A stretch of 13,508 bases of DNA from Deltaproteobacteria bacterium (GTDB lineage Bacteria > Desulfobacterota > Binatia > Binatales > Binataceae). Shown in pieces: positions 1 through 7,038 of this stretch (its first letter is position 1; the number at the start of each line of letters is the position of its first letter). Below the pieces are notes generated by a model. The model did no database searches and was not told the origin of the DNA. It saw only the letters and a program-made list of their open reading frames with translations. A program made the position numbers and the translations under genes. Where the stretch lies: the NCBI GenBank assembly GCA_021786815.1, contig JAJYMR010000036.1:1-13508 (forward strand). The letters run 5' to 3'.

Positions 1-146
1 TCGCTCAGGATGCCGACCAACTGGTCATTCTCGACCACGGGCAGGCGGCGGAATCCCCCCGCGTCCATCAACGCCTTCGCCTTCCGGAGCGTGTCCTTTG
101 GACCGACCGTAGTTGGGTTGGGCGTCATCCGGTCCGATATGCGCAT
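1..146 (-). CDS. CBS-domain protein, N-terminal part (cut by window start)
   Basis: This is the first 48 codons of a CBS-domain gene that runs off the left edge. The protein begins MRISDRMTPNPTTVGP and continues through a typical CBS core: an Asp/Leu-rich helix, then GGFRRLPVVEND and LVGIL. CBS domains usually come in pairs that bind adenine nucleotides and regulate a partner; here only the first is visible, so the full architecture is unknown. The start at base 146 is supported by a GGAGG Shine-Dalgarno (plus-strand bases 155-159) eight bases upstream. A second ATG at 153 is in the wrong frame. The domain resembles the first CBS domain of the divergent gene at 444, so the two are probably paralogous or co-regulated. 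Family assignment is secure; biological role is not. Confidence 0.85.
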   Translation of the reverse strand, partial: MRISDRMTPNPTTVGPKDTLRKAKALMDAGGFRRLPVVENDQLVGILS

Positions 147-223
147 CAGCCATTCCTCCATTCACGCTGATGAGCAAACTGCCTGCCATCGGATTGCCGG
201 GCGGCGACGGCTGCGGACGATGA

Positions 224-238
224 AAAACCGGCGGTTTT
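224..238. promoter_or_regulatory. Palindromic operator candidate
   Basis: Bases 224-238 read AAAACCG, a central G, then CGGTTTT, a perfect 7-bp inverted repeat. It lies 78 bases upstream of the minus-strand CBS gene start. The arms are too close together for a stable RNA hairpin loop, so a DNA-binding site for a dimeric regulator is the likelier reading. The regulator is unknown. Confidence 0.35.
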
Positions 239-383
239 GTGCGCCACTGTCTGCATCCGCCCGCCCATCGCGTGCTTCCGTTTGACACACCCTGAAGGCA
301 ATAGCCCGTGACTTTGCGCCAATAATCCTTCGAATTGACAAAGTCGGCGCGGTGGGCGGCACTATTGGACAAGGCGACCGCGA

Positions 384-399
384 TGGCACGGCAATCGCA
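384..399 (+). promoter_or_regulatory. Candidate sigma-54 (RpoN) -24/-12 promoter
   Basis: The sequence TGGCACG-N4-TCGCA matches the RpoN consensus TGGCACG-N4-TTGCW at all positions but one. The invariant GG and GC pairs are present and ten bases apart (385-386 and 397-398). A transcript would start near base 410, giving a leader of about 34 bases ahead of the start codon at 444. If real, transcription needs an AAA+ enhancer-binding activator, whose site should lie upstream, possibly within 147-330. Confidence 0.55.
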
Positions 400-443
400 A
401 GAGAATCCACATCAGATGCGTTATTGAAAGGAGCCTTGCCGCT

Positions 444-1256
444 ATGGGGTTTCCATACAAGCGAATTCTTTGCCCTTTGGACTTTGACGAGAACTCGGTC
501 ACCGCTCTCAAGGCCGCGGTCGATCTCGCCCATCAGTCCGACGGTACGGTGTACGCCCTGCACGTGGTGCCGATGATCATCCAGCCCACCGGGATGCCGG
601 TTTACGTCGATCTGTACAAATCGCAGGAGGAAACCGCCTGGACGAAACTGCGCGACCTCGCCCGCAAACATCTGGTCGGCGCCAAGTACGAGCTGCTGGT
701 CCAAATGGGAGACCCGGCGGGCACGATCCTGCGCGCCGAACACAAGGTCGCTCCGGATCTCGTCGTGATGGCGACGCACGGACGCAGGGGATTTTCGCGC
801 TTTTTCCTTGGAAGCGTGGCCGAGATGGTCCTGCGCGAGTCGGTCTGCCCGGTCCTGACGGTGCGCCCCGGCGTCACGAACAAGAATCTGGTCGGCACCT
901 GGATGACGACCAATCCGGTCGTCGCCTCCCCGTCCGAGAAGCTCTCGTCCGTCGAGACCAAGATGCGCGACGGAGGTTTCAGGACCATCCCGGTGCTGAA
1001 AGATGGCCAGTTGATCGGAATCATTACCGACCGTGACATTCGCCAGCACGTCGGCTATCTCGAGCATACCGAGGTGGACAAGGCGATGGCGGAAACCCTG
1101 GTTACCGTCACCCCATCGACTTCGATTCGCGAGGCCGCGCGCCTGCTGCGCGAACGAAAGATCGGCGGACTTCCCGTGGTCGAGGACGGCAACCTGGTCG
1201 GTATCCTGACCGTCACCGACGTTCTGGAGGCTTTCACCGAAATCGAAGAGATGTAG
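444..1256 (+). CDS. Universal stress protein fused to a CBS-domain pair
   Basis: The 270-residue protein has an N-terminal UspA domain (about 1-145) and two CBS domains (about 150-205 and 211-267). The Usp part starts YKRILCPLDF and carries the nucleotide-binding signature G113-R-R-G116-x6-G123-S124 followed by a SVCPVLTV strand. The CBS modules begin at WMTTNP (W153) and near M215, and each ends in the usual G-x-L-x-G-I-[IL]-T motif. Such fusions are taken to be cytoplasmic adenine-nucleotide sensors of stress or energy state; the downstream partner is not known. The start has an AAAGGAG Shine-Dalgarno (427-433) ten bases upstream. A candidate sigma-54 promoter precedes it. It heads a run of four plus-strand genes and is 19 bases from the next start. 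Domain calls are secure; the partner is inferred to be among the neighbouring enzymes. Confidence 0.9.
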   Translation: MGFPYKRILCPLDFDENSVTALKAAVDLAHQSDGTVYALHVVPMIIQPTGMPVYVDLYKSQEETAWTKLRDLARKHLVGAKYELLVQMGDPAGTILRAEHKVAPDLVVMATHGRRGFSRFFLGSVAEMVLRESVCPVLTVRPGVTNKNLVGTWMTTNPVVASPSEKLSSVETKMRDGGFRTIPVLKDGQLIGIITDRDIRQHVGYLEHTEVDKAMAETLVTVTPSTSIREAARLLRERKIGGLPVVEDGNLVGILTVTDVLEAFTEIEEM

Positions 1257-1275
1257 AACCGGCGGAGGTCGCGAG

Positions 1276-2928
1276 ATGAGGACCGAGTCCGCAGCGCACG
1301 CCGCAACACACGGCATCGAAAGCACGCTGCCCGGCCTCGTCCGCGCGATGCTCGAACCGGGCTTTTACCCCGAGCGGCCCGACGCGGTCGAACTCAGGCA
1401 GACGCATATCTCTTACGTCTTTCTGGCCGGCGATTTCGCCTACAAGGTCAAAAAGCCGGTGCGCTTTCCTTTCCTCGACGCCTCCAAACTCGCTCATCGC
1501 TACGAACTCTGCAGGGACGAGGTGCGCCTCAATCGGCGGCTCGCGCCCGACCTCTACCTCGGTGTCGTTCCGATCGTCCGGCGCAACCATGGCTACGCGA
1601 TGGGCAGCGCGGGCGAACAAGACCACGCCGAGGAATTCGCGGTCCGGATGCGGCGGCTCGACGAGAGCCGGATGCTGCATCGGCTGCTCGCCGCGGGCGA
1701 CGCCGACGAGGAAACCATCCGCGCAATCGCGCGCAAGCTCGCGGACTTTCACGCCTCGGTCTCGGCGGAACACGGATGGCAATACGGCTCGGCAGCCGCG
1801 ATATGGCGGCGCGTGATGGGCGACCTCCAGAGTTACGAGGCGTTCGTCGGCTACACGGTCTCGGAGCACGACCTGGCCGCGATCCAGAACTACTGTCGGC
1901 GGTTTATCGAGTCGCGATGGGAACTGCTGAACGAGCGCGCCCGAAGCGGGCGTGTGCGCGACGGCCACGGCGACCTTCGCGCCGAGCACATCGCGGTCCA
2001 GGGCGAGCGCATCGACGTGTACGACTGCGTGGAATTCAGCGAATCGATCCGCTACTGCGACGTCGCCGCCGATCTCGCCTTCCTCGCGATGGACTTTGAC
2101 CGGCTCGACGCGCCGCACCTTTCGCAGGTGCTGGTCGCCACGTACAGCGAGTCGTCCGGCGATGAGGGCCTGGGCGACTTGATGCCCTTCTACAAGTGCT
2201 ACCGGGCGTCGATTCGCGGGATGGCGGAAAGCCAGCGAAGCCTGGCTGCCGAAGTAAGTCCGCCCGAGCGCGAGGCGGCGCGCGAACTGGCGCGCGCGCA
2301 ATTCGCGATGGCGCATCGGTACGCCACGCTCGCGGCGCCCGCGGTGCTGGTGGTATGCGGACTTTCCGGCACGGGCAAATCGACGCTGGCGCGCGCGCTT
2401 CGCCAGCGGCTCGGTTTCGAAGTGATAAATTCCGACATCGTGCGAAAGCGCCTGGCGCGTCTGCCCGCCGACGCGCGCGCGCGCGCCGGGTACGCCGAGG
2501 GAATCTACACCGAGGATTTCAACCGGCGCACCTACGAGGCTATGGTGGAGCAAGGCGAAAAACTTCTGCGCTCCGGACGCGGTGTGATCCTCGACGCAAC
2601 CTTTCGCGATCCGGGCAAACGGCGGCTCGTCTCGGAGATGGCGTCGCGCGCGGGCGTGCCGTGGCTTTTCGTCGAATGCCGATGCGACGAGAAGGAAGCC
2701 ATAAGCCGACTCAAGGAGCGCGCCCGCAGAGGCGCGCAGGTCTCGGACGCCGACGTGCAGGTTTACCTGCGCCAGCGCGCCGAGTTCGTCGCCCTCAATG
2801 AAATCCCCGCGTACCGCCATTGCACGCTCGACACCACCGAGGACGGCACCGCGGGCGTCCTCGAAGTCGAACTGCGCATGGCCGGGCTTCACTCGCTGGG
2901 CGGATGCGACGGGCTCGAGGCCGCCTGA
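1276..2928 (+). CDS. Bifunctional APH-like phosphotransferase / P-loop ATPase
   Basis: This 550-residue protein joins an aminoglycoside-phosphotransferase-like kinase fold (about 25-330) to a P-loop kinase domain of the AAA_33/zeta-toxin type (about 355-530). The APH part shows the catalytic loop H231-G-D233-L-R-A-E-H238, where the usual metal-binding Asn of HGDxxxxN is His, and D250 in YDCVEF as the second metal-binding Asp. The C-terminal part has a Walker A motif at G362-T370 (GLSGTGKST), the SD motif in VINSDIVRKRLA and D440 in ILDATFRDPGKR. The substrate is unknown; the annotation 'aminoglycoside' refers to fold, not resistance. M. tuberculosis Rv2004c, a DosR-regulated gene beside a universal stress protein, has this architecture. 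A CGGAGG Shine-Dalgarno (1263-1268) fixes the start. It is probably co-transcribed with the Usp-CBS gene. Confidence 0.88.
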   Translation: MRTESAAHAATHGIESTLPGLVRAMLEPGFYPERPDAVELRQTHISYVFLAGDFAYKVKKPVRFPFLDASKLAHRYELCRDEVRLNRRLAPDLYLGVVPIVRRNHGYAMGSAGEQDHAEEFAVRMRRLDESRMLHRLLAAGDADEETIRAIARKLADFHASVSAEHGWQYGSAAAIWRRVMGDLQSYEAFVGYTVSEHDLAAIQNYCRRFIESRWELLNERARSGRVRDGHGDLRAEHIAVQGERIDVYDCVEFSESIRYCDVAADLAFLAMDFDRLDAPHLSQVLVATYSESSGDEGLGDLMPFYKCYRASIRGMAESQRSLAAEVSPPEREAARELARAQFAMAHRYATLAAPAVLVVCGLSGTGKSTLARALRQRLGFEVINSDIVRKRLARLPADARARAGYAEGIYTEDFNRRTYEAMVEQGEKLLRSGRGVILDATFRDPGKRRLVSEMASRAGVPWLFVECRCDEKEAISRLKERARRGAQVSDADVQVYLRQRAEFVALNEIPAYRHCTLDTTEDGTAGVLEVELRMAGLHSLGGCDGLEAA

Positions 2929-2991
2929 CCGCGCCGCAATTCATCCGTTCGCGTCAAAGGGTCGGCGCCGCACACACCCCTGGATGGCGTG

Positions 2992-5736
2992 ATGAGTTAC
3001 AGAAATGAATCGCTTCCCGAACTCGATCCGAAAAACTACGCCGTCAACGAGATCCTCCGCGACGGCAGCTCGATCCACATTCGCGCGATCCGGTCCGACG
3101 ACAAGGTCCGCCTGTTCGAACATTTCACCGGGCTGAGCACGCACTCACGCTACCAGCGTTTTTTCGGCACCAAGCGCGCACTGACCCGCGAAGAACTCAG
3201 GAATCTCACCGAACTCGATTTCCAGACCCACGTCGCACTGGTCGCCACGCTTTACGATGGCGTCGAAGAAAGAATCATCGGCGTCGGACGATATATCGTC
3301 GGCAGCCGCCCGACCCGCGCCGAGGTCGCTTTCGCGGTGCTCGACGAATACCAGGGCCGCGGTATCGGCACGCTCCTGCTCGAGCATCTGAGCCGTATCG
3401 CGCGCGCCGCCGCAATCACCGAGTTCGAAGCCGACGTGCTCGCGGGCAACCGCAAGATGCTCGATGTGCTTGGCGAAAGCGGATTCCCGGTGAAGCGCTC
3501 GATGGAACACGGGGTAATCCATCTCTCGCTGCTCACGACTGAGACCGAAGCGTCGATCCAGGCCATGGAGGAGCGCGAGCAGAAGGCCGCCGCCCAAAGC
3601 ATGGCGCGAGTGCTGAAACCCCGCTCGGTGGCCGTGATCGGCGCCTCGCGCGATCCGAAAAAGATCGGCGGCGCGATTGTCGCCAACATGAAGCGCGACG
3701 GCTTCAAGGGACCGATCTATCCAATCAACCCCAACTGCTCCGAGGTCCAGGGGTTCAGATCCTTCCCAAGCGTGAGCGAGGTGGGCGCGCCGGTGGACTT
3801 GGCCGTTATCACGGTTCCCGCTCCCGCCGTCGAGGGCGCGGTTTCGGATTGCGCCCGCGCCGGCGTAGCGGCCGTGGTCGTGATCACCTCCGGCTTCGCC
3901 GAAGTTTCCGAGCAGGGCCGAGCCGCCGAAGCGAGGCTACTCGAACTCTCGCGCGCCTCCGGGATGCGGATGGTCGGCCCCAACTGCATGGGAATCATCA
4001 ACACCGAACCCTCGGTGAGCCTGAACGCCACCTTCGCGCCGGTGCCGCCGCCGCGCGGACACGTCGGGATGTTCTCGGAGAGCGGCGCGCTTGGAATCGC
4101 GGTGCTCGATTACGCAAGGGCGCGGAACCTCGGGGTCTCGACCTTCGTTTCCGGGGGCAATCGCGCCGACGTTTCGAGCAACGACCTGCTCGCCTACTGG
4201 GCCGACGACGACGACACCCAAGCGATCGTTCTTTACCTGGAAAGCTTCGGCAACCCGCGCAAGTTCTCGCGTCTGGCTCCCGCAATCGCCAGGCGAAAGC
4301 CGATCGTCGCGGTCAAGGCCGGACGCACGGTTGCGGGAACCCGTGCCGCGCAAAGCCATTCGGCCGCGCTCGCCAGTTCCGACGTCGCCGCCGACGCGCT
4401 CTTCGAGCAGGCCGGCGTTATCCGCACCAACACGCTCGGCGAGATGTTCGACGTGGTTACGATGGTCTCGCAGCAGGTGGTGCCGAAGGGACCACGAGTG
4501 GGCGTCGTCACCAATGCCGGCGGTCCCGGAATCCTGTTCGCCGACGGATGCGAGGCGCGCGGTCTTACCGTGCCGCAACTCGACCCGAAAACGCTCGCCG
4601 AACTGCGCTCTTATCTCTCCGAGCGCTCCGGCTTCGCGAACCCGATCGACATGACCGCCAACGCCGGTCCGGTTGAATTCGAACGCACGATTACGCTGGT
4701 CGGCAACGATCCGAACGTCGACGCTGTCGTCGCAATCTATATTCCGCCGATGGTCACGCAGCCCGAGGCGGCCGCGGCCGCAATCGCGCGCGGCGCGGGC
4801 AAAGTGCCCGCCGACAAGCCCGTGCTGACCGTGTTTCTCTCCTCGGCGGGCGCTCCCGCGGCGCTCAATTCGGGGCCGCGCGGTTTTCTGCCGTGCTACG
4901 ACTTTCCGGAAAATGCGGCGATGGCGCTCGCGGCGGCTTATCGCTACGGGCGATGGCTCGCGCGCCCGCAGGGCCGCGCGTTCACGCTTGCGCCGTTCGC
5001 GCGCGCGACGATCCGCGCAGTGCTCGACCGCGTCCTTGACGGCGCCTCCGAACCGCTATGGCCTGCGCCCGACGACCTCGCGGTTGTACTGCGCGCCGCC
5101 GGTATCGAGTCGGCGCGCGCCGAACGCGCCTCGCTCCAAAACGTGGCTGAAGTGGCCGAGCGGCTCGGCTACCCCCTGGTCGCAAAGGTTATCGCTCCAG
5201 AAATCCTCCACAAGACCGAAGTCGGCGGCGTCATCATGGGCCTAGAAAACGCGGGCGAGGTCACCACCGCCGCAGCGACCCTGGCCGAGCGCATGCGCGT
5301 CCGCGGCGTCCGGCTCGACGGTATCCTGCTGCAGCAGGAAGTGCGCGAAGGAATCGAAGCGCTGGTCGGCGTGGCCCCCGACCCCGTCTTCGGCCCGCTC
5401 ATCGGATGCGGTACGGGCGGTGTGATGGCGGAGCTGATGCGTGACGTGTCGTTCCGGCTCCATCCCGTGACCGACATCGACGCCGCCGAAATGGTCGACT
5501 CCGTGCGGCTCAGGCGCCTGCTCGACGGTTATCGCGGCGCTCCACCCGGAGACCGTGAGGCGTTGCTCGGCGTAATCACGCGCGTCTCGGCGCTGGTCGA
5601 AGCCGTGCCGGAACTGACCGAACTCGACCTCAATCCGCTCAAGGTGCTGGCGCCGGGCAAAGGCGCAATCGTAATCGACGCGCGGATGCACGTGAGGCCG
5701 CTTCCCACGCCGCATCCGGGAAGACGCACGGCTTGA
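2992..5736 (+). CDS. GNAT acetyltransferase fused to ADP-forming acyl-CoA synthetase
   Basis: The 914-residue protein has an N-terminal GNAT domain (about 15-180), then the CoA-binding and ligase domains of an NDP-forming acyl-CoA synthetase (about 204-660) and a C-terminal ATP-grasp domain (about 690-905). The GNAT part has the acetyl-CoA loop QGRGIG (121-126) and E111 as a likely general base. The synthetase part starts LKPRSVAVIGAS, keeps H456 in SHSAALAS at the phosphohistidine position, and the ATP-grasp part has HKTEVGG (740-746) and ELDLNP. ADP-forming synthetases interconvert acyl-CoA plus ADP and Pi with acid, CoA and ATP; Pat-type proteins acetylate lysines, often on acyl-CoA synthetases. 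The domain order is reversed relative to Salmonella Pat and like Streptomyces PatA. Start is uncertain by one codon: GTG at 2989 directly precedes ATG at 2992, and the Shine-Dalgarno is weak. The next gene starts 4 bases after the stop. Confidence 0.88.
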   Translation: MSYRNESLPELDPKNYAVNEILRDGSSIHIRAIRSDDKVRLFEHFTGLSTHSRYQRFFGTKRALTREELRNLTELDFQTHVALVATLYDGVEERIIGVGRYIVGSRPTRAEVAFAVLDEYQGRGIGTLLLEHLSRIARAAAITEFEADVLAGNRKMLDVLGESGFPVKRSMEHGVIHLSLLTTETEASIQAMEEREQKAAAQSMARVLKPRSVAVIGASRDPKKIGGAIVANMKRDGFKGPIYPINPNCSEVQGFRSFPSVSEVGAPVDLAVITVPAPAVEGAVSDCARAGVAAVVVITSGFAEVSEQGRAAEARLLELSRASGMRMVGPNCMGIINTEPSVSLNATFAPVPPPRGHVGMFSESGALGIAVLDYARARNLGVSTFVSGGNRADVSSNDLLAYWADDDDTQAIVLYLESFGNPRKFSRLAPAIARRKPIVAVKAGRTVAGTRAAQSHSAALASSDVAADALFEQAGVIRTNTLGEMFDVVTMVSQQVVPKGPRVGVVTNAGGPGILFADGCEARGLTVPQLDPKTLAELRSYLSERSGFANPIDMTANAGPVEFERTITLVGNDPNVDAVVAIYIPPMVTQPEAAAAAIARGAGKVPADKPVLTVFLSSAGAPAALNSGPRGFLPCYDFPENAAMALAAAYRYGRWLARPQGRAFTLAPFARATIRAVLDRVLDGASEPLWPAPDDLAVVLRAAGIESARAERASLQNVAEVAERLGYPLVAKVIAPEILHKTEVGGVIMGLENAGEVTTAAATLAERMRVRGVRLDGILLQQEVREGIEALVGVAPDPVFGPLIGCGTGGVMAELMRDVSFRLHPVTDIDAAEMVDSVRLRRLLDGYRGAPPGDREALLGVITRVSALVEAVPELTELDLNPLKVLAPGKGAIVIDARMHVRPLPTPHPGRRTA

Positions 5737-5740
5737 CGCG

Positions 5741-6952
5741 ATGCAGGCGCTGGTTTTCAACTGCGGCAGTTCCTCGCTCAAGTTCGAGCTTGTTGCTCTG
5801 GACCCTCGCCTCGGCGAACGCCGCACGCTCGCGCGCGGCAGGGTCGAACAAATCGGGGAGGACTCGGCCTATCTGTTTCGCGGCCCCGACGGCGTCGAAC
5901 GCAAGGAGCAAAAGGCTTTTCGCGATCACGCGTCAGCCGCAATTTTCTCGCTCGAATGGCTCCAATCCGTGGCCGGAAGTCTCGACGGCGCGCTTTCCGC
6001 CGTCGGCCATCGCGTGGTCCACGGCGGCGAGGAAATAAGCGGGCCGCGCGTGGTCGATGACCGCGTGATGGAGGCGCTTGAGCGCGCGAGCAGGTTCGCC
6101 CCGCTCCATAACCCGCCCGCGATTTCCGTTATCCGCGCGACTGCGCAGAGGCTTGCCGGCGTTCCCGCGGTTGTCCTCGCCGACACCGCCTTTCACGCGA
6201 CCCTTGCGCCCGAGGCTCGCACCTACGCGATTCCGTGCGAGCTTGCGGAGCGCCACGGGATTCGCCGCTTCGGGTTTCACGGCCTCGGGCACGCGTGGAT
6301 GCTCGAGCGGTACGCGGAACTTGCCGGACGCAAGGCCGAGAGCCTGAACCTGATCACGCTCCATCTGGGCGCCGGATGCTCCGCGACCGCGATTCGCGGC
6401 GGCCGCTCGCTGGACACCTCGATGGGCCTTACGCCGCTCGAGGGCCTGATGATGGCGACGCGCTCAGGCGACCTCGATCCGGCGATCGTCACCTATCTGG
6501 CAGCGCACGAAAAAATCGCGCCCGACGAGATCGAACGAATACTGAATTACGAGTCCGGGATGCTCGGCGTGTCCGGCCTTTCCGACGATCTGCGCGAACT
6601 CAAACGAGCGGCCGACTCAGGCAATGCACGCGCAGCGCTCGCGATCGACATGTTCTGCCATCGCGCGCGCAAGTACGTCGGCGCCTACGCGGCGGCGTTG
6701 GGACAGCCTGACGCGATAGTCTTCGGCGGCGGTATCGGCGAGAACGCCGACTGGATGCGCGCGCGTATCCTCGCCGGGCTCAAATGGCTCGGTATCGAAC
6801 TCGACCCCGAGCGAAACCGCGGCGCGGTCGGACGCGAGGGACGGATCTCCACCGACGGCTCGAAAATCGCCGTCCACGTGATCCCGCTTGACGAGGAGCT
6901 CTATATCGCGCGTGCCGCGCTGCGCCTGGTAAGCGAACGCGCGCACTCCTGA
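5741..6952 (+). CDS. ackA: Acetate kinase
   Basis: Acetate kinase converts acetate and ATP to acetyl phosphate and ADP, reversibly, in the cytoplasm. The 403-residue length is typical. Active-site residues fall at the same numbers as in the well-studied Methanosarcina enzyme: N7 (FNCGSSSLKF), R91 (GHRVVHGG), D148 (LADTAFH), H180 (FGFHG) and R241 (MATRSGD), with E385-E386 in DEELYIA and the adenine-site FGGGIGEN. Small departures from the common sequence are Cys after N7 and FHGLGH in place of FHGTSH. The gene starts four bases after the GNAT/acyl-CoA synthetase stop, so coupled translation is likely. No phosphotransacetylase (pta) lies beside it in this window, so acetyl phosphate must be supplied or used by something elsewhere. 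The pairing suggests energy recovery from, or control of, acetyl-CoA and acetyl phosphate. Confidence 0.95.
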   Translation: MQALVFNCGSSSLKFELVALDPRLGERRTLARGRVEQIGEDSAYLFRGPDGVERKEQKAFRDHASAAIFSLEWLQSVAGSLDGALSAVGHRVVHGGEEISGPRVVDDRVMEALERASRFAPLHNPPAISVIRATAQRLAGVPAVVLADTAFHATLAPEARTYAIPCELAERHGIRRFGFHGLGHAWMLERYAELAGRKAESLNLITLHLGAGCSATAIRGGRSLDTSMGLTPLEGLMMATRSGDLDPAIVTYLAAHEKIAPDEIERILNYESGMLGVSGLSDDLRELKRAADSGNARAALAIDMFCHRARKYVGAYAAALGQPDAIVFGGGIGENADWMRARILAGLKWLGIELDPERNRGAVGREGRISTDGSKIAVHVIPLDEELYIARAALRLVSERAHS

Positions 6953-7038
6953 TTCCATCCAGCTCAGATTTCAGCCGCGCCGCGTCTCGTCACGGTTCTC
7001 AAGTGCATGCGGGCTGCGCTATATGGCTCGCAAGGCCA

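Larger units (their letters stand above)
147..443. promoter_or_regulatory. Divergent regulatory region between two CBS-domain genes
   Basis: This 297-base gap separates two genes that point away from each other and encode related CBS domains. Apart from the separately listed sigma-54-type promoter and the palindrome at 224-238, it holds a TTGACA hexamer at 335-340 without a convincing -10 partner at 16-18 bases. I see no coding potential that competes with regulation: reading frames crossing the gap show no recognisable protein. An AAAGGAG Shine-Dalgarno at 427-433 belongs to the gene starting at 444. Confidence 0.6.

Noticed and set aside
335..370. Sigma-70-type promoter starting at TTGACA (335-340)
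   Set aside because: The -35 match is perfect, but the nearest -10-like hexamer (CACTAT, 360-365) is poor and 19 bases away; the sigma-54-type site is the stronger candidate.
1013..1026. FNR/Anr-like site TTGAT-N4-ATCAT
   Set aside because: It lies inside the coding region of the Usp-CBS gene, far from any start, and is probably chance.
162..1325. Long minus-strand open frame of 387 codons across the Usp-CBS gene
   Set aside because: It is antisense to a well-supported gene, has the mixed Arg/Gly/Asp/His composition of shadow frames and matches no family I know.
1234..2892. 552-codon minus-strand open frame opposite the two-domain kinase
   Set aside because: The plus strand has Walker A, APH loop and a good Shine-Dalgarno; the antisense frame is a by-product of high GC third positions.
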